Part shown: positions 7,543 to 15,739 of the stretch, one piece after another
How positions within the stretch are numbered: position 1 is the first letter of the stretch
How the letters are laid out: the number at the start of each line of letters is the position of its first letter
NCBI GenBank assembly: GCA_016713675.1
Contig: JADJOS010000001.1
Span: 248,001 to 312,000 of the forward strand
DNA from: Acidobacteriota bacterium
GTDB taxonomy: Bacteria > Acidobacteriota > Blastocatellia > Pyrinomonadales > Pyrinomonadaceae
Length of the DNA stretch: 64,000 nt
Direction: 5' to 3'
The notes under the pieces: generated by a model
What the model saw: only the letters and a program-made list of their open reading frames with translations
The model's database searches: none
Told to the model about the DNA's origin: nothing
Made by a program: the position numbers and the translations under genes

Positions 7543-8079
7543 GTGAATATTCTCGAGACCGAGCACTTGATACTACGAGAATTAGACTCCGCCGTGGACG
7601 CGGAGTTTATTTTTGCGCTACTGAATACGCCAAAGTTCATCCAATATATCGGCGACCGCGGGGTCCGCAGCGTCAACGAAGCCGCTGCGTTCATTGATGG
7701 CCGGTTTGTTAAGAGCTATCGCTATCATGGCTATGGGCTTTATGCCGTCGTGCGGAAGGACGACAAGAAACAGGCGGGGATCTGCGGATTCGTGAAGCGC
7801 GATCATTTTGAATTCCCGGACATCGGATTTGCATTTCTGCCTGAGTACGAACGATTAGGGTACGGTTTCGAATCGGCCGAGGCAATGATGGTATATGGGC
7901 GTGAAACTCTCGGGTTCGCAACCGTATTGGCGATCACTACCCCGGACAATGATGCGTCGGGACGTCTGCTCGAGAAGCTCGGATTTGCGTTCACCGGTTT
8001 GATAGATTCGCCCGAAAATGAAAAACTACGCCTGTTTACAAGCGATCCACTGATCGTTAGTGAGAATTCAAGCGAATGA
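7543..8079 (+). CDS. GNAT-family N-acetyltransferase (RimJ/RimL-like)
   Basis: A 178-residue protein. The best start is GTG at 7543, four bases behind the ferritin-like gene stop, because it begins exactly at the conserved first strand (NILETEHLILRELD). The frame also opens upstream to 7483, inside the previous gene. Typical features of the RimJ/RimL-type subgroup are RLILRxL-like strand 1, the LLNTPKFIQYIGDRGVRS region, the acetyl-CoA pyrophosphate loop around YERLGYGFESAEAM and TTPDNDASGRLLEKLGF near the end. The family acetylates protein N-termini or small amines; the target here is unknown. Its stop overlaps the next start by four bases. Confidence 0.82.
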   Translation: MNILETEHLILRELDSAVDAEFIFALLNTPKFIQYIGDRGVRSVNEAAAFIDGRFVKSYRYHGYGLYAVVRKDDKKQAGICGFVKRDHFEFPDIGFAFLPEYERLGYGFESAEAMMVYGRETLGFATVLAITTPDNDASGRLLEKLGFAFTGLIDSPENEKLRLFTSDPLIVSENSSE

Positions 8080-8318
8080 GTTTTATCCAAAGATTTGTGA
8101 AGGCGATACTACCCGCGTCAACGTTCGCATCGATGGAGGCTGAATCGCGTTCATGGATGGTCGTCTGCAATGCTTGCGGTACGACGCGAACGCTGTGGGA
8201 CATCGGCGGAATTCGCGGCGGTGCGGCAGGCAAGACCAGTATGAGGCTAAAGTGTACGAAATGCGCCGAAAACACATGGCACACGATCAAACGCGAGGAT
8301 CAGCCGTATAGAGCTTAG
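8076..8318 (+). CDS. Small zinc-ribbon protein of unknown function
   Basis: An 80-residue protein with two Cys pairs, C-x2-C in VVCNACGTT and C-x2-C in LKCTKCAE, separated by about 30 residues. This is a classic zinc-ribbon layout. The intervening segment is basic and glycine-rich (GGIRGGAAGKTSMR). The ATG overlaps the GNAT stop codon (ATGA at 8076-8079), so it is real and translated by coupling. No DNA-binding or enzymatic domain is attached. A role in protein or nucleic-acid binding is only suggested by the fold. It is followed nine bases later by lpxI. Confidence 0.7.
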   Translation: MSFIQRFVKAILPASTFASMEAESRSWMVVCNACGTTRTLWDIGGIRGGAAGKTSMRLKCTKCAENTWHTIKREDQPYRA

Positions 8319-8326
8319 AAACGAAT

Positions 8327-9124
8327 ATGAACTACGGACTCATCGCCGGAAACGGCCAGTTCCCTTTTCTCGTCGTCGAAGGCGCTCGAAAAGCGGGCGT
8401 TTCGTTGTCGGTAGTTGCTATACGAGAAGAGACAGACCCGCGGATAGACGACGTCGCGGAGAATGTCATCTGGGTCGGCATTGGCCAGCTTGGCAAGATG
8501 ATCTCGTTCTTCAAATCGCATAACGTCGAAAAAGCAATGATGGCCGGGCAGGTCAAGCATGTGCAGCTATTTTCGGGGGCGATGCCGGATCTGCGTATGG
8601 TCAAGATGCTGTGGAACTTGCCGCGACGGAATACCGACGCGTTGATCGGCGGCGTTGCAAGCGAATTGGCAAAAGATGGCATCGAGTTGATCGATTCGAC
8701 CTATTTTATTAAGGATCAACTCGCTCCGCATGGGGCTCTGACGAAGCGAAAGCCGTCAGACGTCGAGATCGAAAACATCGAATACGGCCTGCACATTACC
8801 TCAGAAACAGCTCGTCTCGACCTCGGTCAAACCGTCGTCATTCGTGCAAAGGCGTGCGTCGCGATCGAGGCGATGGAAGGCACCGACGCGACCATCGAAC
8901 GTGCCGGAAAACTTGCTAACGGTAAACTCACTGTCGTAAAGGTCGCCAAGCCCGAGCAGGATATGCGCTTTGACGTTCCGGTCGTCGGCGTTCCGACGAT
9001 CGAGACAATGATAACCGCGGGAGCGACCTGCCTTTCCGTGACGGCCGGAAAAACGCTCATCTTCGACCGCGAAGAAATGATCGCACTCGCCGACACGAAA
9101 AAGATCTGCGTGGTCGGATCTTAA
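8327..9124 (+). CDS. lpxI: UDP-2,3-diacylglucosamine pyrophosphatase LpxI
   Basis: A 265-residue protein of the DUF1009/LpxI family, which hydrolyses UDP-2,3-diacylglucosamine to lipid X and UMP at the inner-membrane surface, an early lipid A step. Recognised segments are the N-terminal GLIAGNGQFPFLVVEGAR, the VGIGQLGKMISFFKSHNVEKAMMAGQVKH block, and the C-terminal domain with DRFDVPVVG-like (MRFDVPVVG) and VTAGKTLIFDREEMIALAD segments. LpxI replaces LpxH in alphaproteobacteria and several other phyla. Its presence supports an outer membrane with lipid A in this organism. No other lpx gene is in the window. Confidence 0.92.
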   Translation: MNYGLIAGNGQFPFLVVEGARKAGVSLSVVAIREETDPRIDDVAENVIWVGIGQLGKMISFFKSHNVEKAMMAGQVKHVQLFSGAMPDLRMVKMLWNLPRRNTDALIGGVASELAKDGIELIDSTYFIKDQLAPHGALTKRKPSDVEIENIEYGLHITSETARLDLGQTVVIRAKACVAIEAMEGTDATIERAGKLANGKLTVVKVAKPEQDMRFDVPVVGVPTIETMITAGATCLSVTAGKTLIFDREEMIALADTKKICVVGS

Positions 9125-9254
9125 CGCGTGAAACAAATCACACTGTGGCCACGTATCTACAATTGAAATTATTTGCCGCGATCGTGTTCAGAATTCACAA
9201 CGAAAATGTATGAACTGCAACGTGTTGCCCGCGGCTAAAACCCTTGGAGAAAAA

Positions 9255-10911
9255 ATGAAAAGAACTTTTTATGCGTTTTTGTTATTGGCGACGTTCGCCT
9301 TTCAATCGACGGCGTTTGCTCAGACTGCTGTCAAGGTCACACCTGCTGATAAAAAGATCGTCGAAGGCGTGACTGCCAAACAGTTGAGTGATTATCTCTA
9401 TTTTGTCGCCTCCGACGAGATGGAAGGCCGCGATACGCCTTCGCGTGGACTCGACACGACCGCAAAATTCATCGGCATGAACCTGTCGCGTTGGGGATTC
9501 AAGCCCGCGGGCGATAACGGCACTTTTTACCAAAAGATCGCTCTCAAACGCGACGCCATCGACCCCGCTGCGACCTCTGTCGAGATCGGCGGCCAGAAGT
9601 ATTCGTATGGCGACGATCTCGTCCGTGTTTCGGGCAATACGACCGGAACGATGACGGCTAAGATCGTCTATGCGGGCAACGGCTGGATGGTCAAATCGAA
9701 GAATCTCAATCCCTACGAGGGCATCGACGTTAAGGGCAAGATCATCGCGGTCTTCGGCGAAGGCCAGCTCGGCGGCCGCAATCTGGTGCCGCTGCCGGCA
9801 GGCGTGACGCAGGCCGATCTGACCGGAACACGCGGAAAGGACTGGGCCGATGCTGTGACCTATGCGCGTGAGAACGGAGCCGCCGGCGTTATGGTTCTCG
9901 CGTCCAAGTTCTTGTCTAGCAACTGGGGAATGGTCTCGCAGATGTTCGGCCGCAGCCGAATGGTGGTCGAAAAGCTCGCTCAGCCGCAAGCTGGCCCGCA
10001 GGGCGGTCCCGTTCCTACCGTATTCATGGCGTCAGAGAAACTATCTAACGCGATCTTCGCGGGCGAAGCAGGCAATCCGCTGGCAGGGTATACCAATTCA
10101 TTTGCGTTAAATAAAGACTTCAATTTCAGTATCGGCACCAAATCGGAAACCGCATGGACGCAAAATGTCGTTGCCGTTTGGGAAGGGAGTGATCCGGTAC
10201 TCAAAAAAACGAAATGGTCGCCGTAGGCTCCATTACGACCATGTCGGCATTAATCAGAACGCTCCCGGCCCCGACAAGATATTTAACGGCGCCGACGATG
10301 ACGGTTCGGGCACGGTCGCCGTTCTGGGCATCGCCGAAGCACTGGCAAAGGCCCCGAAGCGTCCGAAACGCTCGATCCTGTTCGTTTGGCATTGCGGTGA
10401 AGAAAAAGGCCTTTGGGGCAGCGAGTACTTTAACAAATTCCCTACCGTCGATATCAAACAGGTCGTAGCTCAGCTCAATATCGACATGATCGGCCGCAGC
10501 AAAAAGGAAGGCAACACCGAGCCGCGTGATAAGGACCTGACGGGCGAAAATGGTATCTATGTGATCGGGAAGGACATGATGAGCTCGACGCTCGGCAGCG
10601 TCGTTGACGGTGCTAACAAGGGCTATCTCAACCTAGCTTACGACACGCGTTATGACGACCCGAAAGACACCAACCGCTTCTTCTTTCGTTCGGACCACTT
10701 TAATTATGCGGTCAACGGAATTCCGGTCGCGTTCTGGTTCGATGGCGTCCATGTCGATTATCACGGAGCAGGTGATCATCCCGACAAGATCGATTATCAG
10801 AAGATGGAAAAAGTGACGCGGACCATAATGGTCACAATGCTGAAACTCGCCGACCTAAAAGATCGCCCGAAGGTCGATAAGCAGCTCCCGCCGGAATTGA
10901 CCCAAAGGTAA
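9255..10911 (+). pseudogene. Secreted M28-family metallopeptidase, frame interrupted by two single-base losses
   Basis: Two abutting frames (9255-10226 and about 10210-10911) together give one normal M28 aminopeptidase of about 550 residues. The first has a signal peptide (MKRTFYAFLLLATFAF...AFAQ), the M28 N-terminal region and a PA-type insert. The second has the metal-site blocks HYDHVG, NGADDDGSGTVAVLGIAEAL, CGEEKGLWGSEYF, LNIDMIGR and the C-terminal HVDYHGAGDHPDKID. Reading across 10198-10240, one extra A in the A-run near 10206 and one extra C in the CC near 10232 would restore EMVAVGSHYDHVG with the first zinc-ligand His. Both lesions lie in homopolymers, so a consensus error is more likely than gene decay. 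The ATG at 9255 follows GGAGA. Confidence 0.82.
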
Positions 10912-10923
10912 AATATAAAAAAG

Positions 10924-10959
10924 GCGGGCAGCGAATGATGCGGCCCGCTTTCTTTCTTT
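10924..10959. terminator. Bidirectional rho-independent terminator
   Basis: GCGGGC (10924-10929) pairs with GCCCGC (10943-10948), followed by a T-rich tract on the plus strand. The A-rich run before the stem (10912-10922) gives a U-tract on the minus strand. It sits between the convergent M28 peptidase and rsmI genes. Confidence 0.8.
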
Positions 10960-10971
10960 TTCACACTTTCG

Positions 10972-11805
10972 CTATTTCACTTTCAGATGCCGATAGGCTT
11001 CGGATTTGCTCAGGCCGTGTTCTTTCGCGGCCTTTTTTAGTGCCGTTTTGGGGTCGACACCCTGCTTTTCGAGTTCCTTTATCCGCTTGGAAAGAGTTGA
11101 GGCGTCGGCATCTCCGTGGGGTTCCTTTTTTGCCGAATTGCGTTCGATCACGAGAACGATCTCGCCTTTTACTGTTTTCCCGGCAAATTGTGTCGCGAGC
11201 TCCGACAGCGCACCTGTGACCGTCTCTTCGTGGAGTTTTGTTAGTTCCCGTGCGATGGCAGCCCTTCGGTCGCCCAGGATCTCAAGACAATCTGCGAGCG
11301 ATCTAACCAGACGGTGCGGCGTTTCGTAAAACGTGAGCGTAGCAGGAATATCTTTCACTTCCTCGAGCCGCTTTTGCCGTTCACCTTTTTTCGACGGCAG
11401 AAAACCACCGAAGAAGATCGAATCCGTCGCGATCCCCGACGCCACAACAGCATTTACAAATGCCACCGCTCCCGGGATCGGAACGATTTTCGCTCCGATC
11501 TCATGAGCTCGTTCGACAATGCGAAAACTCGGATCGCAGATGCCCGGCGTGCCTGCGTCCGAAACGATCGCGATATTCTCGCCGCGGACGAGACGGTCGG
11601 CGAGTTCGTCGGCGCGTTCCTGTTCGTTGTGTTCATGATAACTCGTTAGTGAATTCGAGATCCGAAAATGCGTGAGCAGCTTGCGTGTATGCCGCGTATC
11701 CTCGCACGCGATGAGATCGACGGACCGCAGGACTTCGAGAGCCCGCAGACTTATATCCTGCAGATTGCCGATCGGCGTTGCGACTAGAAAAAGGGTTCCG
11801 GGCAT
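10972..11805 (-). CDS. rsmI: 16S rRNA (cytidine(1402)-2'-O)-methyltransferase
   Basis: A 277-residue tetrapyrrole-methylase-fold enzyme that 2'-O-methylates C1402 in the decoding centre of 16S rRNA using SAM. The N-terminus GTLFLVATPIGNLQDISLRALE and the next block IACEDTRHTRKLLTHF are strongly diagnostic. Further markers are VSDAGTPGICDPSF (SAM site), PIPGAVAFVNAVVASGI, FFGGFLPSKKGERQKRLEE and YETPHRLVRSL. The C-terminal 60 residues form the basic helical tail common in this family (KALKKAAKEHGLSKSEAYRHL-like). It stands alone on the minus strand with a terminator behind it. Length and start are standard. Confidence 0.95.
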   Translation of the reverse strand: MPGTLFLVATPIGNLQDISLRALEVLRSVDLIACEDTRHTRKLLTHFRISNSLTSYHEHNEQERADELADRLVRGENIAIVSDAGTPGICDPSFRIVERAHEIGAKIVPIPGAVAFVNAVVASGIATDSIFFGGFLPSKKGERQKRLEEVKDIPATLTFYETPHRLVRSLADCLEILGDRRAAIARELTKLHEETVTGALSELATQFAGKTVKGEIVLVIERNSAKKEPHGDADASTLSKRIKELEKQGVDPKTALKKAAKEHGLSKSEAYRHLKVK

Positions 11806-11871
11806 GATCGAATTCCGAGTAAAGATCTTTGTTGCTAAATTCTAAACCATCAGCCGGCCAAAGCTCGAGCT

Positions 11872-11908
11872 AAAAACAAAAAAAGCCCGCATCGATTCAG
11901 ATGCGGGC
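11872..11908 (-). terminator. Rho-independent terminator of the Gly/Asn-rich protein gene
   Basis: A near-perfect hairpin, GCCCGCATC pairing with GATGCGGGC (11885-11908), is followed on the minus strand by a run of seven T and then GTTTTT. It lies 22 bases behind the stop of the gene at 11931. Confidence 0.9.
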
Positions 11909-11930
11909 GTAGAAGAGGTTGTGAACTGAT

Positions 11931-12536
11931 CTAGAAGGGCCACCAGCTCGGCATGTTGTTGCCTCGGGTGTTGCCTCGGCCATTGCCCCAACCGCGGTTC
12001 CTGCCGCTGTTGTAATTAATGCCATAGGCATTAGCGATTATCTGAAGGTCGTTCTCGATCATGTTCCATTCGTTACGCAGATTGTTGCTCGAACGCATCC
12101 GCCGAAGTTCACGGTCAAGCTGCGAGCCAAGCTGAAGAACCCGCTGGGCCTCATCGCGGCTGTTGTTCAGGTTGCGGCCGCGGCCGAATTTGTCTTCGAG
12201 ACGGCTTGCAGCCTTGCTGAAATCGTCAGCGATATCTTCAATATTGCTGTTAGTATAGCTGCCGTTGCGGTTGTTGCCCCATCCGCCATTATTGCCGTAA
12301 CCGCCGTTATTGTATCGGTCGTTATTGTCGGTCTGGCGCTCGAATGAACGGGCACGCTGTTTCAGGTCGCGAACCGCTCCCTGCACATTTCCGTAATAAC
12401 CATTGTTATTGCCGTAGCCGCCGTTGTTTGGATAGTTGTTGCCGTTGGGGTACCACTGAGCCGAAGCGATGGCCGGCAAACCCATTACCAAGAAGGAAAA
12501 TGCCGCGATTGATATGTATGTCTTGATGTTTTTCAT
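11931..12536 (-). CDS. Secreted Gly/Asn-rich protein of unknown function
   Basis: A 201-residue protein with a clear signal peptide (MKNIKTYISIAAFSFLVMGLPAIASA, cleavage before QW). Residues 27-95 are low-complexity, rich in Gly, Asn and Tyr with recurring NNGGYGNN-like units. A charged helical segment follows (about 97-165: IEDIADDFSKAASRLEDKF, ELRRMRSSN), then an Arg/Gly/Asn tail ending MPSWWPF. The layout resembles short extracellular proteins common in Acidobacteria that carry a helical core between flexible tails. No enzyme motif is visible. It has its own terminator and a divergent upstream region shared with the sigma-factor gene. A structural or surface-binding role is a guess. Confidence 0.8.
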   Translation of the reverse strand: MKNIKTYISIAAFSFLVMGLPAIASAQWYPNGNNYPNNGGYGNNNGYYGNVQGAVRDLKQRARSFERQTDNNDRYNNGGYGNNGGWGNNRNGSYTNSNIEDIADDFSKAASRLEDKFGRGRNLNNSRDEAQRVLQLGSQLDRELRRMRSSNNLRNEWNMIENDLQIIANAYGINYNSGRNRGWGNGRGNTRGNNMPSWWPF

Positions 12537-12854
12537 TGTTAACTCCCTATATAAAGTTCTAAGGCAATGATTTGGCCATTGCTCGCTATGGTCAATCGCA
12601 ATGAGTGTGCCAAAGATCGGCGGCGTTCAAGTGTAATTTGTTAATTATTGAAATATTTGAAGTTATGAAGATATTTCGTTTAGCCTGAAGATGCGGGAGA
12701 TTTCAAGACGACGGGCGATATTCGAAATCGTTTACGGCCGCTCCCAAATTGTTAGGCAACCAGTGCTTGATCGATCACCAGCAGGTAAGAGAAAATTTCG
12801 CCTTTTTGACGGAAATTGATTAGAATCTTGAGAAAACTATAGGACAGATCGAGA
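12537..12854. other. Divergent intergenic region between secreted protein and ECF sigma genes
   Basis: This 318-base AT-richer spacer must hold the promoters of both flanking genes. I see no convincing sigma-70 boxes, palindromic word repeat, RNA gene or open frame here. The stretch before 12855 (TTGATTAGAATCTTGAG) could hold a promoter for the sigma factor, but no clear consensus supports it. Confidence 0.4.
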
Positions 12855-13427
12855 TTGGACAAACCGCGCGGCAAAGAAATAACCAGGATATTGCAGGAAT
12901 GGAACGAACGCGGGCCCGAAGGCGAAGCTTTGCTTCTCGCCGAGGTGTATGACGAGCTGAAACGGCAAGCCAGATTCCTGATGGCGCGCGAACGCAAGGA
13001 CCACACGCTGCAGCCGACAGCCCTTGTTCACGAGGCGTTTCTCAAACTCGGTGATGGCTCGAAGATCGAATGGAAAGACCGGGCTCATTTTTACGGAATT
13101 ATTTCTCGAATGATGCGGCAAATACTGGTCGATTACGCCAGAACAAAAAGTTCGGCAAAAAGGGGCGGTTCGCCGATCCACCTTTCGATCGAAGAAATAC
13201 AAATATCAGCCGAGCAGAGAGCAAGTTCGATCGTGGCGGTAGACGATGTGTTGAGCCGGCTGGAAAAGATCGACGAGCGGCAGGCAAAGATCGTTGAAAT
13301 GCGATTCTTTGGCGGAATGTCTAACAACGAGATAGCTGAGGCACTTTCGATCTCGGACCGGACCGTGCTCCGCGAATGGCGATCGGCGAGGCTCTGGCTG
13401 TATCGTGAGCTCAATAACGGCAATTGA
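12855..13427 (+). CDS. ECF-type RNA polymerase sigma factor (acidobacterial sigma-70 group)
   Basis: A 190-residue sigma factor with regions 2 and 4 only. Region 2 includes LLAEVYDELKRQARFLMARE and the helix LQPTALVHEAFLKL. Region 4 includes IVEMRFFGGMSNNEIAEALSISDRTVLREW, a helix-turn-helix that reads the -35 box. The extended middle with IISRMMRQILVDYAR is typical of the large group (TIGR02999-like) expanded in Acidobacteria and Planctomycetes. The start is TTG at 12855. An N-terminal basic segment (DKPRGKEITRILQEWNERG) fits the family. The adjacent Ser/Thr kinase gene, 69 bases downstream, is the usual partner of these factors, so phosphorylation-dependent control is likely. No anti-sigma factor is nearby. 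Confidence 0.9.
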   Translation: MDKPRGKEITRILQEWNERGPEGEALLLAEVYDELKRQARFLMARERKDHTLQPTALVHEAFLKLGDGSKIEWKDRAHFYGIISRMMRQILVDYARTKSSAKRGGSPIHLSIEEIQISAEQRASSIVAVDDVLSRLEKIDERQAKIVEMRFFGGMSNNEIAEALSISDRTVLREWRSARLWLYRELNNGN

Positions 13428-13496
13428 TCGCTGACCGATGTCGGTTTTGGCGATCGTTTTACGCATTTAAATATAAATGTCGGTTTTCTAATTGCG

Positions 13497-15641
13497 ATGC
13501 ACGGAAATTCCTGGGAGCAAACTAAAGACACCTTGCTCGATGTGCTGGCTGTCGAGCCGGCAAAGCGAAGCGAGTTTATCGGCGGCCTTGGTCTTAGCCC
13601 CGAACGGCAGACCGAGATCGAATCCCTGATCGCGTTCGATTCCTTTTCCGACTCGATCCTCGACACATCCGCTCTCGAACTCGCCGCCGATCTTATTGCT
13701 CCCGATCCGACGGACGAAAACATCTGTAACGGCCGTGTGATCGGCAAGTACCGCGTGATCGATGAGCTTGGCATCGGGGGCATGGGTGCCGTTTATCTTG
13801 CAGAGCGTTTCGACGGTAAGATCACGCAGCGTGTCGCGATCAAATTACTCCGACGCGAATTCAACGCTGCCAAGATCCGCGAGATGTTCGGACGCGAACG
13901 CGATATCCACTCGCGGCTCGAACATCCGAACATTGCTCACGTGATCGACGCCGGTTCGACCTACGATGATATTCCGTTCCTCGTAATGGAATATGTCGAA
14001 GGATCGCCGATCGACCAATATTGCCGCGATCGCCGGCTTGGCATCATCGAACTGCTTAAACTGTTCAATAAAGTTTGCGGCGCAGTCGCATTTGCCCATC
14101 GAAACCTGATCATCCATCGCGACCTGAAACCGTCGAACATAATCGTGACCAACGCCGGCGAGCCGAAGCTGCTCGATTTTGGCATCTCAAAGCTGCTAGA
14201 CGGCGAATCCCTTACAGCCGGAGAAACGGCCTTTAACGCAATGACTCCCGAATTTGCGAGCCCGGAACAGATCCGCGGCGAACAAATAACGACCGCGACC
14301 GACATCTACAGCCTCGGAGCGGTGCTTTTTCGCCTAGTGACCGGTTCATCACCGATCGATCTTGACGGCAAAACGAACGGAGCCATCACCGAAATGCTGG
14401 ACAAGATCGAGATCAAGGCCCCGAGTTCGCTGATCACAGACGCCGCCGCTCCGATCATTGCATCGCAGATCAAAGGCGATCTGGACAATATAATACTGAA
14501 ATCGCTCGCGGCGGATCCCGACCGCCGCTATTCGACGGTCGACGAATTATCCGCTGACATTTGGCGGCATATTGACGGCCTTCCGGTGCTGGCTCGGGGC
14601 GATGGTCTTTCGTATCGTTCCGCAAAATTCGTCCGCCGCAACAAGGTCGCTGTCGCTGCGGCTGGTCTTATCGTAACGAGTTTGTGTGCCGGAATTGGCG
14701 TTTCGCTCGTTCAGGCAGATCGCGCGAACGCTCATGCACTTTTCGCCGATTCTCAACGTGACGAAGCCCAACGGGCAAGCAAACGCGCCGAGAAGACGAG
14801 TAAGTTTATGCAGAGTTTTCTCGAATACGCCGATCCGAGCTGGTATGCCCGAGGTAAGGGCCGGTTGGATGTGACCGTTCTCGAAGCGATCGATGATGCG
14901 GCCGCACGGGTCGACGTCGAACTCGCAGATGAGCCCGAGGTCAGGGCGGATCTTCACTACACGATCGGGAATGTGTACTCGGCTCAGAATCAAGCGGAAA
15001 AGAGCCGTTGGCATAAAGCAAGATCGCTCGAGCTTTACAGAGAGGTCTTCGGAGAACGCCATCCACGTGTTGCTCGTGCATTGTGGTATTACGCGATCAG
15101 TATTCCAAAACCGCCCGGCGTGATTCCGCCGAACATTGAGGCACTTGTCAGGGAATCAGTAGAAATGATGCGTGAAACAGGCCCGGACGACATCAATCTT
15201 CCCTATATGATCCAGACGCTCGGCCACTATGACATGATCATCGGGAAATCTTCAAAGGACCCTCAGCGGCTCGATGAGGCGGAACGGTTATTCCTTGAGG
15301 CCCGTGCACTTTTTGTTCGTCACTATAGCGAACATAATGGATCGACGACCACCATCACATTCAATTTGACCGAACTTGCGATAATTCGCGGAGATCTTGC
15401 CGCAGCCGTGCGTCTTGCCGAATCGGCCGTTCAGGAATTCGAACAGTGGAATTCTGAAAGTGCCGGGAAAATAACTGCTTATCAATATCTTGGAAAGGCC
15501 AAACTCGCCTGCGGAAACCGTGCCGATGCCGACCGAGCATTCGATACCGCCCTCGAATTGGCCCGCAAGCGTTTTCCTGCTGATGACCACAGGCTCAAGA
15601 AAGTGATCGACGACGTCGAAAAGGCCCGTGCCGTAAAATGA
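13497..15641 (+). CDS. Membrane Ser/Thr protein kinase with C-terminal TPR-like region
   Basis: A 714-residue kinase. A short N-terminal region (1-80) is followed by a complete Hanks-type kinase domain: glycine loop LGIGGMGAVY (91-100), Lys116 in VAIKLL, catalytic HRDLKPSN (207-214), DFG (227-229) and the SPEQIRG substrate lobe. A transmembrane helix spans about 384-405, then a coiled coil (QRDEAQRASKRAEKTSK) and about 270 residues of helical repeats resembling tetratricopeptide repeats. The architecture kinase, TM, TPR is common in Acidobacteria and Planctomycetes, with the kinase inside and the repeats outside the cytoplasmic membrane. Gene order implies it regulates the ECF sigma factor just upstream. 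Targets are unknown. Confidence 0.93.
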   Translation: MHGNSWEQTKDTLLDVLAVEPAKRSEFIGGLGLSPERQTEIESLIAFDSFSDSILDTSALELAADLIAPDPTDENICNGRVIGKYRVIDELGIGGMGAVYLAERFDGKITQRVAIKLLRREFNAAKIREMFGRERDIHSRLEHPNIAHVIDAGSTYDDIPFLVMEYVEGSPIDQYCRDRRLGIIELLKLFNKVCGAVAFAHRNLIIHRDLKPSNIIVTNAGEPKLLDFGISKLLDGESLTAGETAFNAMTPEFASPEQIRGEQITTATDIYSLGAVLFRLVTGSSPIDLDGKTNGAITEMLDKIEIKAPSSLITDAAAPIIASQIKGDLDNIILKSLAADPDRRYSTVDELSADIWRHIDGLPVLARGDGLSYRSAKFVRRNKVAVAAAGLIVTSLCAGIGVSLVQADRANAHALFADSQRDEAQRASKRAEKTSKFMQSFLEYADPSWYARGKGRLDVTVLEAIDDAAARVDVELADEPEVRADLHYTIGNVYSAQNQAEKSRWHKARSLELYREVFGERHPRVARALWYYAISIPKPPGVIPPNIEALVRESVEMMRETGPDDINLPYMIQTLGHYDMIIGKSSKDPQRLDEAERLFLEARALFVRHYSEHNGSTTTITFNLTELAIIRGDLAAAVRLAESAVQEFEQWNSESAGKITAYQYLGKAKLACGNRADADRAFDTALELARKRFPADDHRLKKVIDDVEKARAVK

Positions 15642-15674
15642 GAACTTAGTGGCGACCCACGAAATAAAGGAAAG

Positions 15675-15711
15675 AGAAATGGCCGGAAAATCGTCAATTC
15701 CGGCCATTTCT
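15675..15711. terminator. Strong hairpin between convergent genes
   Basis: A perfect 14-base-pair stem, AGAAATGGCCGGAA pairing with TTCCGGCCATTTCT, with a nine-base loop. It sits between the kinase gene stop and the stop of the giant surface protein. The T-tract is weak on both sides, so it is a likely bidirectional terminator rather than a proven one. Confidence 0.65.
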
Positions 15712-15739
15712 ATGGGAGTTGTGGGGGATATTTGGGATC

